DNA from: Zanthoxylum bungeanum
Taxonomy: Eukaryota > Streptophyta > Magnoliopsida > Sapindales > Rutaceae
NCBI GenBank assembly: GCA_019454045.1
Contig: SKCR01001824.1
Coordinates: 1-64,000, forward strand
Direction of reading: 5' to 3'
Length of the DNA stretch: 64,000 nt
In this document: positions 34,074-46,391 of the stretch, in pieces
How the letters are laid out: each line of letters begins with the position of its first letter
Position numbering within the stretch: position 1 is the stretch's first letter
Position numbers and translations under genes: made by a program
The notes under the pieces: generated by a model
The model's input: the letters and a program-made list of their open reading frames with translations, nothing else
Database searches by the model: none
Told to the model about the DNA's origin: nothing

Positions 34074-36328
34074 TGTTAGGGTTGGTGCTCGGAGTGACGA
34101 TCCGGATCATATTTATGTCCGATTCATGAGTATGAGCAATTTCATTTTCCATAATATTACTTATTTAATGGTAGCACCTCTTGTCTTTTATACACATATT
34201 CAATCTAATTACGATTAGATATCTAATTATGATTAGATTGAAACTAAATCTGGTTTAGTGATATGTGTATATTAGACAAAGACCCTAGGATTTACAATGT
34301 AGTGTGCAGTTACAAGGTAGTTTGTAATTGGCTTTGGGAAGCGCACTATAAGATGTATATCCTTAAAAAAAGTTCATGGTCAAGATTTACTAACATGGGC
34401 CGGTTAGTAAAATCCACTGAGACCAGTACATGTCGTATATCATGACTTGAGTCTCGGGAGACTCGTATAGACATGTAGGTGTTTATTTGATAAACATTGA
34501 AAGACTCACTGAAGATTTCCTAATAGATGGTACACCAACGTCAATAGGAATCTTCTCGAGTTGAGCGAGCATAGTGGTCCTTCGACTTGAGATACCACAG
34601 TGTATATATGAGTTATCCTCCACACTTTGATGGCAGTCACGTCACCGATCTATTTATGATCAGACCTCCGCCTGTTCGTTGGGTGTGGACTGATGCTCAT
34701 GATATCCAGTGCGTATCAAGATAGGATCCGCCAGTCCTGTGTACAAGGCATATGTATCCTCACGTTTTTGCGATCTATTAAATCCATGGTCGTGGTATAA
34801 CTTCGGAAGCTTGTTCCAAGTGTTATTTAGAGATCATAAATTAAAAGTCGACTATATTATACCGTAAGAATTTGACGTTCTTATCTATATCCTAGGTATA
34901 ATATGGATAGCCTGTGACGGAGGGATTATACGTATGCAATGACCTCGACTTGCATAGTTTAGCGAGATTATCCATGGTCGTCATAATTCATGAGTGGGTG
35001 AATTATGGACACGAAATTGGATTTCGTGACGGATAAACCTAAACTTAGAGAGTCCCATAATATGAAGTGTACTCGTTGAGCACTTGGGCAACATGTTGTG
35101 AATAATAAAGATTATTCATAATACTTCATCGGATTAAATGAGTTAATTCGAGTCCTTTAAAAGGTTAAACGATAACACATGCATTAGAGGATTTTGGTCA
35201 TTTAATAATTATTGTGTATTTGTATTTGTTACATAATTTGATTAGATACACATTAATTAATTTTCAAATGAGATTTTGACACATTCCATTAATATATGTA
35301 TTTGTTATTTAATTTAAATAAAAAATACATATATAATAATAATCACTTTAATTAATTATTTAGGTATTTAAATGTTAAATATCTAGATAATTAAATTATT
35401 TCAATATTACATAATTGTTATGCAATATGTTTGATTATTATTGGTTACAAGTGGCATGATTTTACTAAGCTTGAAGTGTACAAATTTGATTTGTCAAAAT
35501 AAAGCTTATTATTATTATTAATTAGATTAAATGGGTCAAATGACCAAAATTCCCTCCCTTTTTCCCCCTTAGTCGGTTATTACCATTTTAAATTGGAAGC
35601 ATTTGAGCATGTGTGAAGTTGATTTGGATGTTATTATTGTAATTATTGTCCAATTTGATCATTTGATGATATGTTACCATTCTAGAGTGTTATAACCACT
35701 CTTTTAATTCCTAGAATTGTTCTTGGGTGATTCATTTGTGGAGACTTTGGTTGGTGTTAAGATTAATATGATAATGTTGAAAAAGTTGGATTAAAGCATG
35801 AAAATTTGATTATTTTTGTTGCAAAATCAGATCTGGAAAATCTGGGTTGATTGTGATGAAAATGATGTCTTTTGAATATAATGGATGTGATTTGGGTGTT
35901 GGAACAATTTCCGAAAATTATTTCGGAGTTGAAATAAGCGAAAATGGTGAAAAACGGCGTTACCGGGTGACTTTTGAGCCAACCAGGTGACGGCTGCCCA
36001 AACAGTGAATTTGTCACTGTTCGGGAAGCCCATGAACTGCCCTAATACTATTGGGGCTGACCTGGACAGCCCTCATGTGTATTGGGTGGTCGGTTCAGTC
36101 AAAAACACATTTTATGCCATTTTGCGGAAAAACATTTTCCTAAAAGTTTCGCGACGTTTCTTAGTTATTTATATCGTTATTTGATATAGAATAAATATGT
36201 TTAGGTGAAATATGAATGAATTATTCATATTGGATATTGAATAATTCATTCGGTAATTTAAAAAGTTTTAAAATTACGATTTCGCCCGAACAGCACTTCC
36301 GCTGCGCCCTTTGCCCAAAACCCCAACA
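34074..36328 (+). repeat. 5' LTR of the LARD-like element
   Basis: 2255 bp, TGTTAGGGTTGGTGCTC...AAAACCCCAACA. Compared with the copy at 50123 it lacks about 275 bp near 35597, between CCATTTTAAA and TTGGAAG. Otherwise the two align along their whole length with scattered substitutions. Confidence 0.85.
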
Positions 36329-36332
36329 AAAA

Positions 36333-36344
36333 TGGTATCAGAGC
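36333..36344 (+). other. Primer-binding site (initiator tRNA-Met)
   Basis: TGGTATCAGAGC, a perfect plant initiator tRNA-Met primer site, four bases after the LTR end. Confidence 0.9.
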
Positions 36345-36939
36345 AGGTCTGATGCTTCATCCATTACATTAGTCATGCTTGATATATGATATGTAATCTA
36401 ATTTTAATATTTGCACATGCATGTAATTTATATGTTTCTTGACTTTTCGGTTCTACGCTAACAGAAACGTAACGGAAATTTAATGGTTAAATTGAGTTAT
36501 ATTTTCTAAGATAGAATTGAGTTGTTTAGAAAATGATTTAAATTAAAATTTGACATTTGATGTGGAGCAATGCTTCCTTGAGGAATATCCTCGCTTAAAA
36601 TAAGGCTGTAAAGTAACTTGTATTGGATGCATATTTCTTGGTCCGTTTTGTTAATACGGTTTATGGGTAACTTTCTATGGCTGCATTCGAGATCGTGCCA
36701 AAGCCGTGAGGGTCTAGTTAATAGAATTTTAGACAAATTCAACTGAAAGTGGAAATCCTGAAAGTGCTAAAGCTGTCAGGACTACATCGGTAGCTTGAGT
36801 TTGTCATTGGCAAGTGAAGCCTTGATACTCATCCTTATGAATGTGCCAAAGCTGACATAACGAGAAACGATCAGGACCAAAATCAGGAGTCACTGGTGAG
36901 TGATTGACAATGAGTTGTCTACCTAATGAATTCACGTAG
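36345..36939 (+). other. LARD leader with recurring GTGCCAAAGC motif
   Basis: Non-coding. The motif GTG-C/T-CAAAGC or a close variant recurs at 36695, 36764 and 36843, and again at 46400 after the nested element. The motif is usually followed by a GTGAGG- or GTCAGG-like word. The minus-strand frame 36506-36742 is not supported. Confidence 0.5.
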
Positions 36940-38896
36940 TGTTGGACGATTATGACCTATAGCATCACTATTTGTACAGAACATGGTGTTGTTGTGCAAA
37001 TTAACTATGTGACAAAGGAAATTACTCTTTTATCATTTGTAATTGGATTACCAAGATACATAAATGATAAAAGTCCATATGATTAGTAATGGATTAATAA
37101 GATATGAGACAATATTAATCCACTAAGGTTTAATCATTAAATATCCCTAGTCGTAGTATTATTGAGACTGGACATCGATAATGCGGAATAGACTAGTATT
37201 GCACTTGTGCGCGTTGTGGGAGCATAACGGCATAGTTCTCATATATTTAAGAATTGGATACTTATGCAAGTGTGATAGGAGATTGTGTTTATCGATAGTA
37301 CGAGAACAGCTTCGCTCTGGATAGACCCCTCGGAATCCCATTGGTAGTATGACTATGTGTCTATGGGAATCTGATTCAGGGTAGGTGTATTTGGTCTTAA
37401 CCTGAGACTTGTATCGCTAATACTTGCGACAATCAGTATACTTTGGTTTTGGTTGTCCGGGGTTTTAACAGGTTCTGTGTACGCCTCTTCTGGGTATACT
37501 GAGAATCGTAGTGTATTAGGTGTGATGTCAAGATGGAAGTATCACTCCAGTCATATGGAGATGATGATCACACAGGATACGGAACTAGTACACTTAAGTA
37601 CTACAGTCATCGGGATAATATGGCTAGGTCATGATTATCCGATCATAGAGACTAGTCACCAGAGATATGATATATGCTTCGTATGGGGCAGACACAATTA
37701 AAACCCTAGGCCTAGCATGTGATATCGATACTGGATGGTAATACGCAATACTATGTATACTACGCCTGACAAAGATTACATATTCCTTAAAAGAATATTT
37801 CTGGAGAATTGGGTAGGCACGATGCTTTGCTAGAAGCCAACCATGTCTTGTAAATCGGTAAGAACTTGGTACTAGGTACACACGTGTTCGGATAGTCCAA
37901 CGACCGGATTTACAGCCAACATATCCAAGGATCTCATAGGTCACTTCCCGAAGATTCACCGATGATGTATTACTCGAACATAATTAATCTGGGATTAATT
38001 AGGAGAGAGAGAAAATTAATCTAGGATTAATTACGGCAAGAATTTATCTGGGATAAAATTCCAATAGAAGAGAGAGAACGATTAATTCGGAATTAATCGG
38101 TAAAATAATATATTCGATATATTAAATGAAATTAGATTTCATAACAGAATTAAAATTGGATTTCAATTCGGGAGAACGAATTAATTTAGAATTAATTCGC
38201 GAGCGACTTTAATAGTAATTTTGCTAGGCATAATTATTTAATTAAATTTGATTTAATTAAGTCGCAACGGAAAATTCCCTAATTTGGAATTAACGAACCC
38301 GAGCCCGGAATGTGTTTGCGGGCCCACTCGGATTTTGAATCAAAGTGGGGCCCACATCAAGTCACATCACATGTCATTCTAATCACTTTATGTTGATGGA
38401 ATTTGGTAGTGGTTGATGGCTTGATTTACACACTTCATTATTTTAATAATGAAAAGGTTGAGTGACATTTACCAAATGTTAGATTTGGTATATGACTTTG
38501 ATTTTTGGAAAAACAATTCACTCATCTCACACATTACTCTTTTATTCTCTTTCACGGTGAAAGAGCTTCTCCCTCTCCAAAAATTGTTCACTTTGCCGTG
38601 AACTACAAAGAAGAAAATGAAGAATTTTGTTGCAAAATTCATCCCTAGTTAGCACTTAAAGAGTCATTCAAATGTGATAGGGAAACTACTCCCATGAGTT
38701 TGGAATTCAAGAACAAGCTTGGAAGCTCAACATACAATTCAAAGGAGAGCTTGGAGCAACTTCAAAAGAAGCAAATTTTTGTTATCTCCTACATCCTCTT
38801 AGCCGATCAAAGTGAGTACTTTTCGCTATCTTACTTTGTTTATTCACACATATTATATGATTAATTGATCCTAGGTTGTTCTTAGAGAACCCAACA
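36940..38896 (+). repeat. 5' LTR of the nested copia element
   Basis: 1957 bp starting TGTTGGACGATTATGACC and ending GAGAACCCAACA. It is the reference copy for the partial LTRs at 17430-19453. Open frames in it (for example 37453-37701 plus, 37624-37959 minus) recur in the other LTR only because the copies are similar. Confidence 0.92.
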
Positions 38897-38897
38897 A

Positions 38898-38910
38898 TGG
38901 TATGAGAGCC
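38898..38910 (+). other. Primer-binding site of the nested copia element
   Basis: TGGTATGAGAGCC, one mismatch from the initiator tRNA-Met consensus TGGTATCAGAGCC, one base after the LTR end. Confidence 0.85.
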
Positions 38911-41602
38911 TAAATTAAGGGTTCATAAACTTTAATTTGGGGCTTTTATGATTTATGCATGATTTCTTCAAATTGAGGTTTTGGTTGAGCTTGGATGATG
39001 TTAAATTAGATTTGTGCATCTTAGGAATTGAGAAATTGAATTGGATAAAAATTTTCCCTAATTCCATATGCTTGGCCGAATATGATGACTCTTGTAACTC
39101 TTGGTGATTTTTGAATTTTAGACCATTGGATGTGTTTAAAATACATGGATTTATTGATTTGTGATTTAATTGGATTGAAATCTAAATTAATGAAAAAAAT
39201 CCTTAATTGCTGTGAGCTATTGGAAGCATATTGGATTGATTTTGCTTCAATTTGTGTTGGACAAAAGTTGATTAATTAAAGCATGATTAATTAGTGTAAT
39301 TGGTGTTTTGGAAATATTAATTTAACTAATTAAATATGGCTAATACACTTTAATTAAATAATTATGATATTTGGAATATTGTGATTAAATAAATTAGCCT
39401 TTAATTTTGAATTGGGCTAATGTTGTTGTATTTGGGCTTAATGGGCTTGGTTGGGCCAAGTTTGGTTTAGGATAATTGGTTGGATCCAAATGGGCCTAAA
39501 ACCATTTCCATAAAGTCAAAATATGATAATTGGGCCTTTAAAATTTAATTGGGCCTAATGGGCCGAAATTAATTTTATGGCAAATATGGTGATTCCTTAA
39601 TTGGGCCTTGGCATCTTGGGTTTGACCCATAATTGCCAAAGCCCATGCCTTATGAATTAATTAAAAGCCCATTGGACTTTAATTAAATTGACATTGGATG
39701 TTGATTGGGCCTTTGAGGCCCGTTAAGTTTGGATTTGGAATCCAAGTCTAAAAGGCACATTTAAAGTGTAATTATTTAATTTGGAATTAAATATGAATTA
39801 GTATTGAATATAATTTAATTTGGAATTAAGATTGTAGTTCGATATAATTCAAGAATACGTACTTTGAGTATTTATTCTTAAATGAGTTGGACTCGCGCAA
39901 ATCAAATCGTTGTTTGAACATTGGATGGTAATTAATCAAAGATTAATTAATTGGATTAGATTGATTGATAACATGCTTTGTGTGAATACATGGATGTATT
40001 GTATGAATAATGTATATCAGATGGATATTATATGGGTGAGGGCAATTTTGGAAATTGTTGTAATAAATTTAGAATTTATTAAATTGGACCTACGTGTCCA
40101 GCATTTATCTCTCGATTCTTTGTAATTCTCTTCTCACCTATTCCCCTCAATGTAAATGAGGTTTCTTTAGAAGTATTATGTAATTGGGTAGAAGTATGAA
40201 TAGTGCTAGCGGGAGAGAGGAAAATGAGTGATTTGTTCTAGGAACAATTTGTGAGATATCCATCCGCATATCATTATTAATTTATTTACCATGCCTTATT
40301 ATGCTTTTAGAATGCATGCCTAAGGGTGTATGATGAGACCTAATCAAAGATAATAAATTGGTTACCAATTTACGCGAAAAACCCTCAACAAATATTAAGT
40401 GTTTTCCTTCCATTGAGTGATTCATTCTCAAGATCCAAGATTGGCACTGGTTTGTTGGCCATAGTCAAGACCTTTGTCCATCGCGGATGTGTTTGAATCA
40501 TGAAGGCTTTGTTCCATATCGTACGCCTTGGACAAGTTGTGATTTGTTGGCCAAAGTCAAGGTCACTTCTTGTTCATCGGCCTCGATTACGAAGCTTTCC
40601 ATTGTCAATGGGTCACGCTTAACTATAATCATTAAGCTTGTTGAGCCAAAGCCAAGGCTTAGTTGATTTAGAGGAAAAATGTTAGGGAATATATCGGATA
40701 TATTGGTATATATTGGATATATGTTTCGGACTTGCAAGTCCACCTACTGGATCTAGGAATTGGATGAGATTCAATTGATCTTAGAGATCTACCTAGTTAA
40801 ATATCATACAGCTTGTTGGCCAAAGTCAAGGTTGTGTGTTATTTAACGGAATCCTAGCCCACTAGGAAACTAGGTTTCCCGAGTACTCCACAGAGGGTTA
40901 GAGGCTCGCCGAAAAATAGTGTGAGGCAAATTTAAATTTGTAATTTTGTTTAGATACTTGCCAATACGCGCTCATTCCATTTTTCGTCATTATTTAAAAT
41001 ATAAATATATTATTTGGACTAATATTCAATTGTTGTTTTAATTGAACAGTTGGACTGTATTCAAACTACTTCATTTGTAGTTGGTTATATAATTGGATTA
41101 TAGTAATTAATACATTTGAATTTAACCGATCAATTGTAGTTGATTATATAGTTAGACTATAGTAATCATTATATTCGATTGTACCCGAAATCGTTGATTG
41201 GATAGTTGGACTATTGGAATCAAGATAACTGAAAGATTAACGTTTAAAACATAATCCTGGGTGAAAATGTCTTTAAGCAGCTTCAATTTTCAAATTGGGA
41301 ATAAAACCTCAAGATAGTCCTGGGAACCTAGAACTTAATTTATTTGATAGAGTGACATCTCGGGCCTGAGCTCGGAGTTGAGCAAATAGTGGAGCATGAG
41401 CTTTGGAAGACTCATGGTGATGATAACTTTATTCCTCAATCTGTTATGCTTGCCGCAAAGACTCTTTAATTTCTTCGTCAGAACTAAGGATTAGATCCTT
41501 ATAGTATGATATTGAAATTAAAGGATCTTCATAGATCTATTATTATATCTTAGAAGTATTAATTGCAATAGAAAACTCTTGGAGAGTTAATGGCTATGCT
41601 CA
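38911..41602 (+). other. Long leader and lost gag 5' part of the nested copia element
   Basis: About 2.7 kb without a usable frame. A motif TTGTTGGCCAAAGTCAAGG recurs near 40452, 40543, 40639 and 40813 with small changes. Some of the right half may be decayed gag (for example around 41270-41600), but I cannot show it. The frame 39910-40125 is not supported. Confidence 0.4.
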
Positions 41603-44400
41603 ATGAGACAGAACCAGAGTTTGCAAAAGGGCAAGAAGCGCAAGACGCATCTTACTTCGACATCTCAGATGGCCAAGGCTTGGCCGAAGGCTTCTAGGGT
41701 GTGGAAAAGGGAAAATGCAAAGTCGTCACAGTCTTCTAGGAAGACAAATGACATATCCCAAGATGTCTGCCTAAACTGTGGCAAACGGGGTCACTGGAAG
41801 CATGATTGTCGTATGGACAAGGCAGACATGAAGGAAGTGAAGACGAACAAGGGTCCGGCTTCAGGTATGTTTGTTATAAACATGTCCACTGCTGGTTTTA
41901 AAATTGGATTTTAGATACTGGTTGTGGTACATAAATATATGTACTGATGTATGGGATCTGCTGATTAGCAGGATACTGACTTCAGGTGAGATTGACCTGC
42001 GAGTCAGAAACAGGACGAAAGTCGCTGTTTTGGTCGTAGAAACCTAAATTTTGGAACTGCCCTTTGGGTATGTACAATTATGAAACTGTTATAATGTACC
42101 TAGTTTGACTAGAAACATTATCTCTAGTTTTAGGCACTTTTCAAATTAGCCCTCGTTTATTGTGACATAAGTGGGCCCATGTCTAGCTAGGCTAGAGATG
42201 AATATGAATACTTCGTAACCTTTACGGATGTGACATCGCGTTACGGTTATGTGTATCTTATGAAACACAAGTCAAGAACTTTTGAGTAATTCAAAGAGTT
42301 TCGACACGAAATAAGAAAACAGACCGGTAAAAGTATTAAAATATTACAGTCGGACCGTGGTGGAGAATACTTAAACATATGAGTTTCAAGATTATATGAA
42401 AGAATATGGTATTCTTTCACAGTGGACTCTTCCTGAGACACCTCAATTTGACGGTGTGTCAGAATAGACAAACCGAACTTTGTTGGACATGGTAAGGTTA
42501 ATGATGAGTCGTTCTGAGCTACCACTTTCCTTCTAGGGATACATATTAAACAATGAATAAGGTTCCATGAAAAATCTGTTAGACAGACTTCATATTAGAT
42601 ATGAATAGGATAGAAACCGGGTTTCACATTCCTGAAGATTTGGGAATGCTAGGCATATGTTTGGATGATACCAAACTAGAACCCAAATCGGATAAGTGCC
42701 TATTTGTAGGTTGTCCTAGGGAAACCAAAGTATAGTTCTTATACAACTCACAAGAGAACAATGCAATTGTTGCTCTCCATGCGATTTTCCTAAGAGGAAT
42801 ACCTATATGCAGTGGTAAGTGGGAGGAAAGTAAAACTCGATGAAAATCGGAGTAATACTGTTCTAGGCACCGAGTCCTCACGGAACACCAACAATTCATC
42901 AGGGATGAAACTGTACCATAATCTTCGAATACATAAGAACTGCATAAGTCGGACAGAGTCAGAAAGCAACCTGAGAGGTATGGGTTTCTGATCTCACCTC
43001 ATGTAGATATCAATCTTATTGAAGATAATGAACCGACTACGTATGAGGAAGTGATACAAGGTATGAAATCCTTTTATGGCAAAGTGCCATGAAGTCCGAA
43101 ATGGATTCCATGTATACCAACCAAGTTTGGACACTGGTTGATATACCATAAGGCATTGTGCCTATTGGTAATATATGAGTCTTCAAGGAAGACATACATG
43201 GATGGCAATATATAAATGTACAGAGCTAGGCTTGTACAGAAAGGGTATCGTCAACGACATAGTGTCGACTACGACGAAACTTTTTCACTTGTTGCCATGA
43301 TTAAATCCATTTGGATAATGCTTGCTAATGCTGCATGTTTCATTTATGAAATATGGCAGTTGAACGTCAAAACTGCATTCCTTAAACAGAAACCTTTTGG
43401 AGGATGTTTGAATGCAACATCCTGACGATTTTGTCGTGCAAAACATGCAAACAATGTTTGCAAGTTAAATCGATCCATTAATGGATTGAAGCAAGAATTG
43501 TGTTCTTGGAACCACCATTTTGATAAGATCATAATGGTATATGATTTAATTCAAAACGAATATAATTCTTGTGTATATAAGAAGGTTAGTGAGAGCGCAC
43601 TGACAATGATTGTCCTATATAATGATGACATATCATTTCTTGGAAATGATATTCCCATAATAAATAATTGGTGAAAGCTTGGCTTTCCTGAAAATTCTCC
43701 ATAGAATACTTAGGAGAGACAACCTTTATTCTAGGAATAAGGATCTACTGTGATAGATCTAAAAGTTGTTGGCACTCTCCGAGAACTCGTACATTGAAAT
43801 ACATGTACGTGACCTGGTGTCTCATAAGCTTTGAGCATATGAAGTCACAATCAGGCCAATCCAGATGATGGTCACTGGATTGATGTTAAGAACATCCTTA
43901 AGTATCTTAGATGAACTAATGATGCTTTCTTAAGCTATGGAGAATGAGAACTTGAGGTAACTGGGTTCACCACTGCAAGTTTCCAAATCGACAAAAACGA
44001 TTGTAAGTCGTAATAAGGGTACTACATAGTTTGAATAACGCAACAGTGAACTGGAAATCTTCCAAGCAAGATACTTTTTCATAATAAATAACAAAAGCGG
44101 AACATTGCTGCAGCTGAGGCAGCAAAAGAAGCATTTTTGGATCTATATAATCCTAATTAGATTAGGTGTAGTTCTGTTAGCAGTTGAGCTAGGCCACAGC
44201 ACATGCTAAAGAACTAATGGTCTCATCAACGATCCAAGTATGTACTTCAAATGGTTTCAACTGATTTTTCGGATCATACATCATGGCGATGTGATGATCG
44301 AATAAATCGCATTAGATGATAACCTTGCAAATCCGCTGACGAAAGCTGTTTCTCAGCAGAAGTTTGAGCGACCCGTACATAGTTCAGGTGTAGGACACTT
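41603..44400 (+). pseudogene. Decayed gag-pol of the nested copia element
   Basis: Remnants in order: a Lys/Ser-rich gag tail with zinc knuckle CLNCGKRGHWKHDC (41768-41809); an aspartic protease core LDTGCG (about 41911-41928) in the next frame; integrase remnants including TDVTSRYGYV (near 42225) and DRGGEY (near 42352); reverse transcriptase with ARLVQKGY, DYDETF and WQLNVKTAFL (43216-43425); then YNDD in place of the usual YVDD (43618-43629); and an RNase H end LTKAVSQQKFE (near 44335). Many stops and frameshifts separate them. The domain order shows Ty1/copia. Confidence 0.88.
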
Positions 44401-44419
44401 GAGTGATTGGTTATAGGCC

Positions 44420-44430
44420 AAGTGGGAGAT
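44420..44430 (+). other. Polypurine tract of the nested copia element
   Basis: AAGTGGGAGAT immediately before the 3' LTR, the standard copia form. Confidence 0.85.
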
Positions 44431-46386
44431 TGTTGGATGATTATGACCCATAGCATCACTATTTGTACAGAACATGGCGTTGTTGTGAAAATTCACTATG
44501 TGACAAAGGAAATTGCTCTTTTATCATTTGTAATTGGATTACCAAGATACGTAAATGATAAAAGTCCATATGATTAGTACCGGATTAATAAGATATAAGA
44601 CAATATTAATCCACTAAGGTTTAATCATTAAATATCCCTAGTCGTAGTATTATCGAGACTGGACATCGATAATGCGGAATAGACTAGTATTGCACTTGTC
44701 CGCGTTGTGGGAGCATAACGGCATAGTTCTCATATATTTAAGTATTGGATACTTATGCAAGTGTGATAGGAGGTTGTGTTCACCGATGGTACGGGAACAG
44801 CTTCACTCTGGATAGACCACTCGGAATCCCATTGGTAGTATGACTATGTGTCTATGGGAATCCGAATCAGGGTAGGTGTATTTGGTCTTAACCTGAGACT
44901 TGCATCGCTAATACTTGCGACAATTAGTATAATTTGGTTTTGGTCATTCGGGGCTTTAACAGGTTCTGTGTACGCCTCCTCTAGGTATACTGAGAATCGT
45001 AGTGTATTGGGTGTGATGTCAAGATGGAAGTATCACTCCAGTCATATGGAGATGATGATCACACAGGATACGGAACTAGTAATCTTAAGTATTGCAGTCA
45101 TCGGGATAATATGACTAGGTCATGATTATCCGATCATAGAGACTAGTCACCAGAGATCCAATATATGCTTCGTATGGGGCAGACACAATTCCAGCCCTAG
45201 GCCTAACATGTGATATCGATACTGGATCGTAATACGCAATACTACGTATACTATACCTGACAAAGATTACATATTCCTTAAAAGAATATTTCTGGAGAAT
45301 TGGATAGGCACGGTGCTTTGCTAGAAGCCAACCATGTCTTGTAAATCGGTAAGAACGTGGTACTAGGTACGCACGTGTTCGGATAGTCCGACGACCGGAT
45401 TTACAGCCAACATATCCAGGGATCTCATGGGTCGCTTCCCGAAGATTCACCGATGACGTATGACTCGAACATAATTAATCTGGGATTAATTAGGAGAGAG
45501 AGAAAATTAATCTAGGATTAATTACGGCAAGAATTTATCTGGGATAAAATTCCAATAGAAGAGAGAGAACGATTAATTCAGAATTAATCTGTAAAATAAT
45601 ATATTCGATATATTAAATGAAATTAGATTTCATAACGGAATTAAAATTGGATTTTAATTTGGGAGAACGAATTAATTTAGAATTAATTCGCGAGCGACTT
45701 TAACAGTAATTTTGCTAGGCATAATTATTTAATTAAATTTGATTTAATTAAGTCGTAACGGAAAATTCGCTAATTTGGAATTAACGAACCAGAGCCCGGA
45801 ATGTGTTTGCGGGCCCACTCGGATTTTGAATCAAAGTGGGGCCCACATCAAGTCACATCACATGTCATTCTCATCACTTTATGTTGATGGAATTTGGTAG
45901 TGGTTGATGGCTTGATTTACACACTTCATTATTTAAATAATGAAAAGGTTGAGTGACATTTACCAAATGTTAGATTTGGTATATGACTTTGATTTTTGGA
46001 AAAACAATTCACTCATCTCACACATTACTCTCTTTTTCTCTTTCACGGTGAAAGAGCTTCTCCTCTCCAAAAATTGTTCACTTTGCCGTGAACTACAAAG
46101 AAGAAAATGAAGAATTTTGTTGCAAAATTCATCCCTAGTTAGCACTTAAAGAGTCATTCAATGGTGATAGGGAAACTATTCCCATGAGTTTGGAATTCAA
46201 GAACAAGCTTGGAAGCTCAACATACAATTCAAAGGAGAGCTTGGTCCAACTTCAAAAGAAGAAAATTTTTGTTATCTCCTACATCCTCTTAGCCGATCAA
46301 AGTGAGTACTTTCCGCTATCTTACTTTGTTTATTCACACATATTATATGCTTAATTGATCCTAGGTTGTTCTTAGAGAACCCAACT
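44431..46386 (+). repeat. 3' LTR of the nested copia element
   Basis: 1956 bp, TGTTGGATGATTATGACCC...GAACCCAACT, followed by the CGTAG duplication. One internal base indel pair against the 5' LTR (for example CTCCCTCT against CTCCTCT near 46061). Confidence 0.92.
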
Positions 46387-46391
46387 CGTAG

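Larger units (their letters stand above)
36940..46386 (+). mobile_element. Nested Ty1/copia element, full length but decayed
   Basis: The element is 9447 bp and flanked by the exact repeat CGTAG (36935-36939 and 46387-46391). The LTRs are 1957 bp (36940-38896) and 1956 bp (44431-46386), TGTTGG...CCCAACA, the last base of the right copy being T. The primer site is at 38898 and the polypurine tract at 44420. The LTRs differ by roughly 5% over the first 190 bp, nearly all transitions, with very few indels. The pol region has many stops and shifts, so it cannot code. Removing the element rejoins the LARD leader exactly. Confidence 0.93.

Noticed and set aside
37453..37959. Paired frames in the nested copia LTR, repeated at 44848-45450
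   Set aside because: Both are translations of the LTR; their repetition reflects LTR identity, not gene duplication.
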